From assembly GCA_024305405.1 (NCBI GenBank), contig JAKNDB010000079.1:1422001-1486000 (forward strand): a DNA stretch of 64,000 bases, in the 5' to 3' direction. Numbering within the stretch: position 1 is the first letter of the stretch; each line of letters starts with the position of its first letter. This DNA comes from Dirofilaria immitis (lineage: Eukaryota > Nematoda > Chromadorea > Rhabditida > Onchocercidae). Position numbers and translations under genes: made by a program. The notes under the pieces are model-generated. The model had not been told where the DNA came from and did not search any database. It saw only the letters and a list, made by a program, of their open reading frames with translations. This document shows positions 46,801 through 59,400 of the stretch, piece by piece.

Positions 46801-48766
46801 GCAGCTACGATCCCAACTACAGCGTCCTGAATATGTAATAAACCAACAGTTCCATTCTTTGAACAATTATCTACAAAAATAACAAATTTGAGGGAAGCTT
46901 TTAACCATAAATAAAACGGAATAATAAACGGATTAAAACGGAAAGAGAAAAGCAATAAGCTTGATAAACTGATAAAATTTATACGAAGTCATGAAAGTTC
47001 CATTTGCTATGATATTTAATGACGGCAAAATATTTGAAGTGATGAAATTCTAAATATTATTCAACATTTCATCATATATTTATATACAACGATAGCATAC
47101 TCTGTTCTAAATCCAATAATGAATTATCATCCATTACTCCACCGTAAATAACTGTTGATAATCGGACAGTAAGAGCAGGTATACGATAGCTAACAATATA
47201 AGAATGAAGCATTGCTTCACAAGCACTAATCGCTGCTCCTTTAAGTGAACATGGTTTTGTTGCTGTTGTCTCTAATTTCGAAGTTTGTTTGCCGTAAACC
47301 TAAATTTGAAATATTCGAATTTTCAAATACAGAATAATTTTTTTCTTTTTGTTTAATTAAAAACGCTTTTAGTTAAAATCTTATTTTTGAAAATGAAAAA
47401 CTATTCAAAAAAACAAAATAAATTTGCATTTTTTGCTACGTAAGTTAGAAGAAAAAGATCAAAAGTCAAAAACAAATAATAAAAAGAAAATAAAATTTTA
47501 AATTGAAGTAATTTTTGACAAAAATAAACAATTTTGTGTTTTCTTACGTATTAAATGATTAGAAATTGTAGAACAACAAATGGTAATAAAAAAACAATAG
47601 ATGAAGAAAAATTATATGAAATACTACGAACAATTTTCACTACATTTAATCTATCTGCTTACTTCTTCTGAACTGATAAGAATGAATTTTGCCAATTTCC
47701 CATAACATCGGACAACTTCCAGAAATTGTGTCAAATAGGATAATGTTTTGCGAAAACATCCTGGATGATCTTTTTTAATAGCAGTGGCATTAGCATCATC
47801 ATTCCAAATGTTATATAATACAGTATTGATCTGCAAGAAAAAATCAATATCTAATTCACTTTCTCAATCGATATTTTCGGAATTATGCAACATCACTTAA
47901 AATCCTTTTTAATAACTTCCTAAGGACGAATTAACATTGTAAAATATTTCAATTAAATTTGATAAAATCTCAAACTTCTGACTAAAATTTAGTAACAAAA
48001 AATAACAGTAATAATTATCTTAAATTTCTAAGATACCGTATTGATTTGTTGTTGTAATCAATATTTACCTATGAATACATTCTTAAGCATCATTCGAATA
48101 TTAGAGAATAAAGCAAATATATATAAATAATGACACACATTATTCACCTATATTTATAATATAACGTAATCTAACAATTATCTCTTTGTACCATTACAAA
48201 AATTACTCAAGTAAATAAATAACTTATAGGTGTAATTTGGACCAAAAGTAAACAATGATTAGTTGGATGAATTAAAAGAGACCAAAATTTATTTAGAAAT
48301 GATAAAAATAATATAATGCAATCATTTAATAATTTGTTGCTTATATTATTACAAAAACTCTGCAACTAAAAAATAACATATGTTACTTGTAATTATTAGC
48401 AGTGACGTAAATAAACAATAATTATTTCGATTAATAATAAAATGTCATTTATTCGAGAAGAATGTGAACAATACAAACTATCTAATAACATCGCTTCACA
48501 ATACTAAAATGAAAAATTATTGTTACCTTTCGTTCCTCTAATATTTTCTTCACCAATTCACTATTACACGGACTACCAATAGTAATAGTACATTGCTTAG
48601 GATAATTTTCAACTTTCTTCAATATTCCATTTGCATAAGCTGTGTTCGATGATAAATCAAGAATTGTTAATTTAATATTCGGACATTTCTCCAACAGATA
48701 TTCCGAAATATGTAAACCAATATAGCTAATACCACCAACAACTAGATAATTTAACTCGTCATCCAT
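43841..48766 (-). CDS. two-domain nucleotide-sugar dehydratase / rhamnose-synthase (RHM)-like protein with degenerate catalytic motifs
   Basis: Exons from the start: 48527-48766, 47663-47830, 47101-47299, 46716-46870, 46421-46531, 46190-46317, 45924-46067, 45525-45758, 45036-45179, 44489-44674, 44362-44418, 43841-43915; about 614 aa. The first half is an extended SDR like dTDP/UDP-glucose 4,6-dehydratase: VVGGISYIGLHISEYL, then SSEEVYGKQ, KPCSLKGAAISACEAML, and HIQDAVVGIVAALERGQIRE followed by IYNIGG. The second half aligns with the epimerase/reductase half of plant RHM: KILVYGHDFALKRLSRL, SPSHIIYINIPN, GFELPNLLFSPYDHL, PPVLDLALKGHKGMVD. Catalytic signatures are lost: STDEVYG is SSEEVYG, the first YxxxK is CSLKG, the second Rossmann glycines are gone, and the second YSKTK region is FSPYDH. 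Phase needs one base added at four places (T5 at about 46523-46527, the exon 6/7 join, and two in exon 8 at about 45748-45752 and 45539). Probably a pseudoenzyme; the partner is unknown. Confidence 0.8.
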
Positions 48767-50100
48767 TGAATGAAAAATCCTGGGAAAAGAAAAAGATTAT
48801 TTGCACAAATAATTGGTATAAGCAGAAATGTTCCAAAAATCTCAAAATTTTTCTGCGATTTTTTCCGGGATTTAATAAAATTTCGAATTCAGATGATTTC
48901 ATATGAAAACGATGCAATTTGGCTATCATTATTATCAGTGATATTAGCAATATTATATTAATAATTATGAAACAAAAATAAGCAAAAGGAATTCACAATG
49001 TCTTCTTGTAAAGAAATAATTAAAATATTTCTTACTAAGATTTGATTTAAATTTTTAAAAACTTCGAAAAAAATTCATCAACATTCATTACTCCTAATAA
49101 AATCTAAAATTCATCATATCAAAATTTGAACCAATTATTCAGCTGCAATAAAACAAGTCGAGTCCTTCCTACATTTCAAATAATTTGAAATTTCAATAAT
49201 TTGGAACTAATGCAAAATATACTTTTTGATATTTAGAATTAGAACACCAGACTTTACAATTATTCAAAAATTCACTTTCTGCTACTTTAATTAAAACTAC
49301 CCACCTTTTATGCCGCCCCTCCCCTTCTTCAGTAAAACATTATAGTTTGACAGCATCAGAAATCTGAAAGTTGGAATATACCGGAATTAACAATTTGCAT
49401 TCACAAGCTGTATAATTCAATTCAGCCAACTTAAGTTTGTATGGTTTCGAAATGCAATTTATTTTTCCCTTGTTTCTATCAGAGTCAATTGTAAGCGCAT
49501 TTAAAGAAGTTTTTAATTTTAATTCGAGGATTTATTTCATGCACTTTCGGATTTAATACTGAGCGAATATTATTGAATATGCGTTGAAAATAGCATAAAA
49601 TTAATCTTGAGCTGGAAAATTAATTTTTACTAATTTTCCTATTAAATCAAATTTTTTTGTATTTTCGTTAAACGCTACATAGTTCTAGAAATTATTGATA
49701 TAGAATCATTTAATGAAATTAGAAACTAGTAAATTAAATTATATCTAGTGAAGACAATTGTCTTCACATCATAAAGAAAGCCAAGTAGAATTTGTCCTAA
49801 TTAAGTTTTCCGTAAACTTTTTAAATTAATTATGGATTGTAGTAATTAACATGCATTACAACATTATAAATTGTTTATTGGTTGTATTTGACGACACGTT
49901 GATATTACTGGATATAGAGACATGAACAGGATAACTAGAAAGAAGTTGCTTTAAGTGAATGCTTTGTGATTTACTTACGACGGTTTTTCACTTTTTCCGA
50001 GAAAATAGATTTGTTTTCCTTTTTGAAATTACTATTGATTAGCGAGAAAAAAATGATTAGTGAGAAAGAAAAATAAATTAAATTAATAGGAATTTCAGAA
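48767..50100. other. divergent intergenic region between RHM-like gene and TAF11
   Basis: 1.3 kb that should carry both promoters. A pyrimidine-rich/GC-richer patch occurs at about 49300-49330. The right edge ends in the TAF11 acceptor. No coding frame is supported. Confidence 0.5.
50091..50098 (+). promoter_or_regulatory. probable spliced-leader acceptor of TAF11
   Basis: AATTTCAG ends 2 nt before the ATG at 50101, with no upstream exon needed. This is the typical position for an SL trans-splice site. Confidence 0.55.
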
Positions 50101-52218
50101 ATGGCTGGTTGGACAGATGTTGCGGATCTTCTCGGTGAATTAAGTGATAGCGATGATAATGAAGAGGAAAAAATTCGGATGCCAAAGATAATATTATCGA
50201 AAGGCCATCAAATAGTGAAGCATCGGTATCAGAAGCAAACGCGGTAGTTTTAGTATATCTCTTCTGTTATTTGTTCGAGTATCCATTTGTGGATTATATA
50301 TAAATAAATAGTGTTTATCTTATATCTCTTTAAATACTATCATATATGATATCATTCTTTTCTTTAGCTTATGATCTTTACTGTAAACTTTTTATTTTTT
50401 GCTTTTTTTTCTTTTTTGTTTTTTTGAGAGACATATGATTTGAATATTTTGAATAATAGTTATTAATGTTGTATAAGATTTATTAAATCTGTGATAATTA
50501 TTAGATCATGCGACAAATTTGGTGAACTTATTCTTTCCATTCCATTAAATAACGAGTTTGGCTATTGTTTTCATTGCTGCACGAAGTTTTCAGAAATCAT
50601 CGAGTTTGAAACGAAAATCTGATAAAGATATTGGTGAAGATGATGTGCCAGTCAAAACCAATAAAGGAGAACTATCCACTCACGCTATCGAATTACTAGA
50701 CGATCCGCTTTTTGGTTTAGTATGAATTATATCACTTGAACCCTAGAAGGGAGGAGAATGTTGAAAGATTTTGAAGTATAGTAAATCGAATTTTGTTAGA
50801 CCATAAGCAAATAATAAAACATTACGTAAGATATTTAGTAGTATTAACATTTTTAACATTTCAGTTGGATCCTACAGACTTTACTGCAGTAGATGCTATC
50901 TCGAAAAATTCATCTTTATCCACCTCTTTTACCCAAGGTCCATCAAACTCGAAAAATGAATTAAATGTTCATTTTGCAGAAAATGTCAAGGATAATGAAA
51001 AGCCATATGTGAAGGAAACAGCAGTAAGCACTTCATAATAACAGTTTAGGATATTCTATTTATTAGTTTATTTTTGATATTACTGGAATTATTTCATTTA
51101 AATTGACTTCGCGTTTTCGTTGTTACAAATAGTAAAACTGATGTAGAAGCGTACTGTCGAAAATGAAAGAAATTACAATCCCAGATTTGCCAGTTTGATT
51201 ATAAAAATAATTCTCACCAATAATTATGTTTTCACATTAAAAGTTATAATAGTATTGCTGTGCAATATTTTGTTAATAGAAATTACAGGAAGCAGGATCC
51301 AGCAGACAAGGTTCTCCGGAAACCGAAAATTCGGACGATGAACATAGTGAAACTGCTTTGCAGCCTAAAAAATTAAGCAAGCAAGATGAGATCCTACGTC
51401 AAAAAATGCAGTAATCATTATTGATAAGAGTTTTAACTCTAATCAATCCATTTCATGAAAAAAGAAAAGACAATAAAAATACAATAAAATAGAAAAGACA
51501 ATAAAAGATACCTTCACTTCTGGTATATTATAGTAATTGTTTTTTTGTTTTCCTTTATTTGTAGGATACTGGTTGCTAATTTTTCGTCTGAACAGCTGGC
51601 CCGTTACGAATGCTTCCGACGTTCATCTTTCCCGAAAGCGCAATTCGAAAAGTATTTTTTTATAAAAATTTTACTCAGTTTTTATCATAAGCATACTTAT
51701 AATGTTTGACAAACACCATGTTTTTATTATGGCAAAGATATTTTATGATATTATTTAGTCCAGAAATTGGATTATATGAAAAAACCTGTGTATTCAAAAA
51801 TTTTCAATCTCTCTAATTAGTTTTCATAGTAAATTGCAAAAGAAAATATTTCGTTTAGCTTATTCAACAAGCAACAGGTGTTACGCCGGGACATAATGTC
51901 ATAATAGCGGTCGCGGGACTTGCCAAAGTGTTTGCTGGAGAACTTGTTGAAGAAGGTTGTTTTTTATTTTTCTAATATTATTCTATTACTTTGATTACAT
52001 GTTAAATTATTCAGTTAGATTGTGTTAATTGTATGTATATATCTATGTTCATTCAAGCCATTCTTAAATGTATTATTTTAGCATTGGACATTCGCGAACG
52101 AATGGGCGAGGAGGGTGAGCCATTGAAGCCACATCATATTCAGTTGGCATATGACCAACTGAGAGAAAAGGGCAAACTTTTTCCGCCTTATGGATCTCGC
52201 CGAAATCCTTTCCTATGA
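50101..52218 (+). CDS. taf-11: TFIID subunit TAF11
   Basis: Histone-fold subunit of TFIID that pairs with TAF13. Exons 50101-50243, 50594-50719, 50865-51023, 51289-51410, 51565-51652, 51859-51955, 52082-52218; about 290 aa. The N-terminal half is acidic and low in complexity (MAGWTDVADLLGELSDSDD). The C-terminal half is the TAF11 histone fold: QKMQILVANFSSEQLARYE, FRRSSFPKAQFEKLIQQATG, NVIIAVAGLAKVFAGELVEE, ALDIRERMGEEGEPLKPHHI and QLAYDQLREKGKLFP. Two one-base breaks need repair. One is in the A6 run at 50168-50173; with A7 the exon stays open and acidic instead of reaching an early stop. The other is the exon 5 donor AAAAG|TATTT at 51652, which becomes a GT donor and the right phase with a second G. 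It starts right after an SL-type acceptor and is divergent from the RHM-like gene. Confidence 0.9.
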
Positions 52219-53031
52219 TTTGGCTATGTATTATAATATATGTTATTTTAAATAGGCAATGAAATGTCTTTTTTTTTTCGTATTCATATATCGATTGCTG
52301 CGCCATTGATTGCTTCATTTCCTTCTAATTCAAATTTCTGTTTTGTTTTTCAAAAATTTAGACGAAAACTCTTTCATTAATTTTCTTTGATAATATTTGA
52401 TAAATAAGAATATCGATTGTTACATGCTTCTTGCTCTTCGTTATGCTTATTTTGGACGATTTCTATAACTTCTTATTATTTCCATTCCACTTTGATTAAT
52501 GACAATATTAAATGCACAAAACTAGACTTATCGCTTTCATTATTTCTTCATATTATTTATTCTTAAAAATAAATAATGATAAATGATGGGAATTTTTTAT
52601 ATAAATTATAGATTAACCCTGTAAGATTTTGCACTATCATAGAATAGCGGTTAGATATAACTACTATATTTGCAGTATTTGTCAATATTTCAGCGTGCAG
52701 TTTGACTTCTTTTTAAATTGATTAAATTCCAAAAATTTATTGTACATCTCAGAATTATTATGTTATTTGTGAATCGTTTCAAATGATGGTTTTAAACACA
52801 TTGCATATATATCAGAAGAAAGCTAATTTCAAACATATCTTGATAAATTTTTAAGTATTATCATTTTTTTGGAACTGGCACTCAACTATCGATAACTTAA
52901 CATCAGCATTTTTTTTCCATTTTAATCATATTAACGTTTCTTATTCATCATTATTTCAAATCAGAAATCATTAACACATTATTTGAAATTATATTGCCTT
53001 TGAGTCATTTTTATATGCATTGCTTTTTCAG

Positions 53032-53115
53032 GAGTTTGACCCGTTAGCAATAACCGTAGTACTGTAATTGTTAGAAAAGCGAAATTCTCATGGAATCACC
53101 ATACTGTTCAATGAG
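53032..53115 (+). pseudogene. orphan exon-like segment with in-frame stop
   Basis: An 84-nt segment bounded by a strong acceptor (GCTTTTTCAG) and donor (AATGAG|GTACTT), exactly 28 codons. It reads EFDPLAITVVL, a TAA at 53065-53067, then LLEKRNSHGITILFNE. The composition is more coding-like than the flanks. I do not recognise it, and no neighbouring exon that would join it was found. It could be a decayed exon, an exon with a C-to-T error (CAA to TAA), or chance. Confidence 0.25.
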
Positions 53116-56100
53116 GTACTTTTTTTTTGTAATTTATGTAAAATGTAAAAATGTCATATAAAAAGATTTATTTCTTACGAGCAATATTTGTAATATACAA
53201 TAACCTAATAATTTTCAAAGATGAATGGTCGAAATATTAAATTTAAATTTTCATCATCTTTTTCTCTTTCTTCCTCACAGCAAATCGTAGTTCTTTATTT
53301 GAAATAAAATTCATTTTTTGGAAGAAAAAAATTATTAAGTTTTCTTCTGTTACTTTCGTGCAGTGGTAACGATTAAGATATTTTCAGTGTTATCAGCTAT
53401 TATTATTATTTATTTTTGACAAAATATAATCCAGTTTAAAAGATCTTCACTATCAATTGTAATTTCTCATACAAACATATGCGTGCACATACTACATGCG
53501 TATGTAAGTAACAATATTTGTTAGTAATTTACGTGAAGCAGTAAAAATTTTGTAGTAATCATAAACATATTTATATTAAAGACTAAATAGATCTTCAATA
53601 TTGAGATAAAAAAAGTGAAAGAGAGTTATATTACACATATTAGAATTTTTCTCGATGCTTATAATTTAAAATTTTCTTTAAATTTCTTGCATTAGAATGA
53701 TTTCTTCTAATTGGGAGCATTTTTAAATTTATCGATTTGTTTGAATTAACATATTTGTCTCTTCTCTTTTCATATAAATTATAACAATTTAATGTCAGAT
53801 AGTAAAAAAAGAAAAAGGAAAAATTAAAAATTGTAATTTCTCTGATTTTATGAATAATTTATTAGTTAGATTGCTTGTGCATTATTTTGTTGGTGAATAA
53901 AAATTTTAAAATTATTGTATAAATAATTTCGAATTTGCCTAAATTTAAGCAATTGAAATTTTCGGTTTATTTTATATCAAAATCAATGTTTTAGATGTTT
54001 GTTTATAGAGCTTGCTAATATAATTTGCTTTATTCTATTATTTGTTGTACTAAATTTTGCTTATTTCATTTTCATCGCTATTATTCGTAGAAATAAGCGA
54101 TCTTTCTAAATTATGATAAATTTTAGTATTCATTTCAAATTTACATCCAATTTTTTATATCATTATTTTTTAAATATTCATCTTTATTTGATATGTTAGA
54201 AAGAAGAAACTAAAATAAGATTATATGACATGGCGAAAATAGAAGTTTCTTTATGATGAATAAATAAATTTTTTCTATTAAGCTAAATTTATTTTTAACT
54301 GAATAAAACAAAAAAGGACATATTCATCCACTGAATGCTGAAATTCTAAATCAGATGTCAATTTTCCGATAATTAATTGTTTTGTTTTGTTCGTTGCTTC
54401 TTCCTGTCTTTTTTTTAAATCATTTTGTTCCTTCTTATTTAATTTTTCCAAGTTTTTTCTTGATTTCATTCAAAATTATTTTGTTTTGATTTATTCGTTT
54501 ATTTTATCCTTTTCCTGCTTTGTTTTTCAAATAATTCTCATTTTTGTTTTTCAAATAATTCTCATTGTTTATTTTCTTTATATCAAATGAACGAACCGTT
54601 ATTCAATGATTTTGGGGTTATATATAACGACCTAATTTACACCTATTCTATTTGTTTCATTTAATGATTCATCTTCTAAATGTTCTTATTTATTATCGTT
54701 TCTTCTTACCGATTATTCTATTTATTTGCTTTCATACCACTTTCATTTTGTTAATTTGTTTGGCAATATGTTTTAATTATTCATATGAATTATTATCATA
54801 TAACAAAAATTAATTTCTACCGTTATCATCATAGTCATGCTGTCATATTTATCACACTATCGTTATCACTGTTCATTGAACATTTTATTGTGGCAATTGT
54901 TGAGAAGTAATTTTTTATTCTTGTTTCAAAAAAATTTTTCTACCTTTTAATCATTCTTTCTCCAATTCTACCTTTGCCCTTGCCTACTTCCATTATACAT
55001 TTTTATTCACCATATGACTTGTTCGTTTTTATGCTTTTCAATAAGTAATTTGTGAATTTAAAAAAAAGCTTTCTTCTATTCATATTTCTTGACTTTTTTC
55101 TTTTCACATTTTTTCGAAAGTATTAATTTCAGATACTGTAATTACTGCTTATCATTATCATTATTACTATTAATTATTAATTATTGTTATTATTGTTTAT
55201 TTGACTCAATCTTACACATGAATTGATATGTGCAAATAAATCGCATATTAATAAAGAAAAAATTTTGATTTTAAAATTGTTCTTCAATTTTGTACTGAAA
55301 TATACTTTCTTTTCCTTCTTTAAATATCAACCAATTTTAATTTAAAGCTATATATACGCTGTTAATAATTTTTCCAATTTATTTTCATTTTCGTTAAAAT
55401 CCTTTCTATCAATTAACTCTTTATTTATGTTTATACCGTTTTAAATTTAACTTTTTTTTGATCCTCCAATATATTTGTATTATATGTGACTTTTTCTTGT
55501 AACATTTAAATTTACTTATGCTCCAAGACGTATTTCATTATTTAGATCTTTAAATACATTCATGTATACATGATCATAACATTTATAGATTTATTTATTC
55601 AAGTACTAAAATTTAGTTATTCAAGTTTATTAGCTTTGAATAAATTTTTATGCTTTCAAGAGGTTGAAAATAATAATATGGAATGTTTCATTGACTATTT
55701 ATTGGCGAAGATTGTTTTCGATTCATTAAAAACTAGTTTCCATATTATGTTTGCTTTATGATATTGAATTAATAGCGCGCTTTATCATGAAAAATTTATT
55801 TTCAAGCACATTTGTTTCATTTCTAACTAATAGCTTACACAAACATTTGATTTAATCCTTATGCTTTTAAAACTTTTTGTAAAAATTTTTATTTTCTTTT
55901 ATAAATTTTAATCGAAAAATTGTTTCATATATTTTTTCGAATTTTATATTATTTTTTTAAATCTCATATATTAATCTCAAATCTATATCAAAATGAACAT
56001 TTCTCTTTGTTCTCAGCCAGCAGTTTTTCTGAAAACTTTGGATTTTTTATTTCGGTAAGTGACTGATAAATATTCAACATATTTCTCTCTTTTCTTTTTT

Positions 56101-56242
56101 CATGATTGGTTTTTTTTCTATTCGATGCAAAACATTTTCTTTCATCTTCAGTTTTTAATCAATGAATCATATTAAAACTGTCATTATTGCAACAGGTTTT
56201 TTCTTTTTATGAAGCTCAAAAGAATTTGAACTTGAAATAATC

Positions 56243-56318
56243 TGATCAAAATATCTATTAGTTGATAGCAGTTTTTATTTTGATCAAAATACCTGTTAGT
56301 TGATATAGCAGTTTTTTC
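56243..56318. repeat. two-copy tandem repeat of about 38 bp
   Basis: Adjacent near-copies beginning TGATCAAAATA and ending in a T-rich stretch. They differ at a few positions and by a 3-nt insertion. Confidence 0.6.
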
Positions 56319-56430
56319 ATCTTCTCCCTCCTCTTTTTTGCTTCATTAACACTTTTCCTGTTATTTTTAAGTGATAAATCAGAAATATATACATTTTTTA
56401 CGTCAATATTCGTATGGAATATTTGGAAAA

Positions 56431-59400
56431 ATGCATCTGCTGATATTGTTTATTGCAACGTTTATAGGTTTGTGAAATTCTTTTTTTAATTTTAATTTTA
56501 TTAAAACTTAAATATCTTATTGTTATATTTAATGCTATATGTTTAATAAAAAGAATAAACAAAAATTTTGATTATGATTATTGAAACGCTTAGAAAAAAT
56601 CAAAAAGTTATCAATTATTATAGAGAAAAATAGCTCCCTTGAACTATTAATCAAATTTATTTTATTTTATGCAGTGTTTTTAAATGCAGAAAAATCATCT
56701 TATATTTTACAATCATAACTGCAACATTAAGGATCAAAGAGAATTAACAAAATCAAATAAATGAATAATTAAGCAATGAAGAATTTCAACGAAAGAAAAA
56801 TTGAAATTATTGTTAACAAAGTAAATAATTATATGAAGATGTGCAAATTGATATTATTTGAAAAGAAAAATCGAAATTTTTTTAACATGATGAATTTTCA
56901 TTGTGCAAATAATAATATATTATTAATTTTTAATCATATGATGTTTATTTGAACAATTCCCATAAACTCCATCTGTCTAACTATGGCATATAGATAATTA
57001 ATTCATTAGTTAATAATTAATTGATGAGGATGAAAAGACAAATATACATTAAATTTCAACAATTTTTAATTATATGACGAAATGATATATTATTTTTATT
57101 TATTCATATAGTATACAGGTGCTTAATTATAGCGCATAGACGATTAATTAATTAATTAACTAACTGGTAAAAATGAACAAGGGCAAATTTACCTTAATTT
57201 TTAATTTCATTTTTTAAATTTTAATTTTTAAATTTTAGTTTTTGAACTTATGTATTTTTTTACATCCAGATAATTAATCAATTTTTTTACATCCAGATAA
57301 TTAATCAAGTTTTACAACATATAGACGGTTGATTAATTAATTATTTGATAAATTGTAACAAGTAGGATTACTGATTCTTTATATTTTGTGATTTTCTAAT
57401 AATTTCTAATTACATAATAAAGTGATATCATATAAATGGTTATTAATTGAATACCACTAATTAATTGATAAAAATGAAAAAGTCAGGAACATAAAAAATA
57501 CATTTCATAAGACTTATTAATTATAAATTCTGATTATATAACAAAATAGTCTATTATTTTTATTTATTTTCTTGTAACATGTAAATATTTAATTTTACCA
57601 TATGGATGATAAATCATTAATTAGCCAATGATTAATTGATAACAATAAAAGGGCAAGCTCGTATTAATTTTTTGATAATTTGTAATTATGCAGCAGTGAT
57701 AATGTATCATTTTAACTTATTATTTTATTGAATAGGAAAAAGCAAAAATTTCTTTCTTTCAAGCATTGCTAGTAGATGGCGAAGAAATCCACAAACGTAC
57801 ATCTGTGGCAATTATTGGTGAAGGTACTGCTGGAACATCGTCAGCTTTGGCATTAATGGAACGTAATCCAAAGCTTAATATTACCGTATTTTACGATGTA
57901 CCATTCGAGAAAACTGTTAGTTATGGTCCTGCTGGCTTATTTCGAATTGATACACTTCAAAATAGGTTCGTTTAAATTCAGGAAAAAGTAAATTGAAAGA
58001 TTTCGTAATCGTTCAATGTTTTAATTTTTATCGTTCAATTAATTTATAATAATTATCGATTTAAAAAATTTTCCCATTTATAATCATTGTTTTCATTTTT
58101 CTCAATTTTATTTTGTTTTGTTTTCTTTTTCTCTTTATTACGTGTTACTTTTGATTCGTAGTATAAGCATGTTTTTATGTGATGAATAGAAATGGGCGAA
58201 TCTTTATTACATATTGCATAACTTAAGCCACATCTTTTTTACATATATGTTGCATAGTTTTCTAATAAGTACGTATTTTACTTTCTATTTTGCGTAAAAC
58301 TTCAATTGTCCATCGAGAAAAACAGAAAGCAATCTCAGTAAATTAAAGATCCGTGCAGTAAATGTGGCATGTATTAATTAAAAATTTATTTCTTATTACT
58401 GTATGAATAGTTTAAGCAATTGCAATTAATTAAATATCAACGGTTTTCAATGATAATATCCAAAAGATAAAAGTTGTTTTGTCGTACTGAATTGATTTTC
58501 AATCAAAGATTCTAAGTCAAAACTATAATGATAGGACCTTAGTTTGGTGTTTGCTGATATATAGGATATATATGTGAAGCAAATAAAAATTATCTCTTTA
58601 TTTCTTTGAAATAATTTCATAATGAAATCAGAGAGTTGGGAAAAAAAACTAGCAAAAAGTAGTGATCGTAAATGAGATGTGCTAAAAAGAAAGGGAAAAA
58701 TATACTGAGTAACGAAAATGGGCAAAAAAATTGGAATTAATGCTTTTTTCCGAAAAGTTCAAGATATTCGAAAAATTTAAAATCATAAATTGATTTAAAA
58801 ACTTGTCGACACATATAATGTATTAGAATATTTTGAATATCATTCACTTGCTTTATCACCAGCATAAACGTTACTTAAATTAATCATTCCACTATATTTT
58901 GAAAGGAATTGAAATTTTTATGAATTTTTTTGTTGAAATAAAGATTGCAAAAGTCTCTTTTCTAATTTTTTCTCTTTTTTAGAGCTTATGGAAAGCGATC
59001 ATTTCATCGCTATGCTAAATTATTTCGAGAATATGGCGGTGAAATATCTGGTGTTAATTTATTATCGGGACATATTTTATCAACAAATTTGACAGAACTT
59101 GTTGAACAGGTTCTGGTTTTTTCTCTTTCTCTCAAAATTTGTTTTTCTTTTTCCAACAAATTTGTGCTTTTTCTGGACTTTTTCTTCCTTTGATAGATTT
59201 TAATATGATTATTAAAATTATTTTGAAGGATGAAATTTATGGTGATATTGTTTACAATTTTCATTATCTTCGTGAGAATGAAATGCAACAATTTGCTGAT
59301 CAAGGCGAAAATCGTCGTGTGTTTGCGATACATTTTACAACATATACAACAGAAGGAGGTAAATATGTATCATGGATGAAAAAGCAATTAGTAGCAAAAG

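Larger units (their letters stand above)
52219..56430. other. long intergenic region between TAF11 and the D-amino-acid oxidase gene
   Basis: 4.2 kb, strongly AT-rich. Apart from one orphan exon-like segment at 53032-53115, it holds only T-rich low-complexity frames, a local duplication of about 24 bp at 54521-54567 and a 38-bp two-copy repeat at 56243-56318. No gene is supported. Confidence 0.5.
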
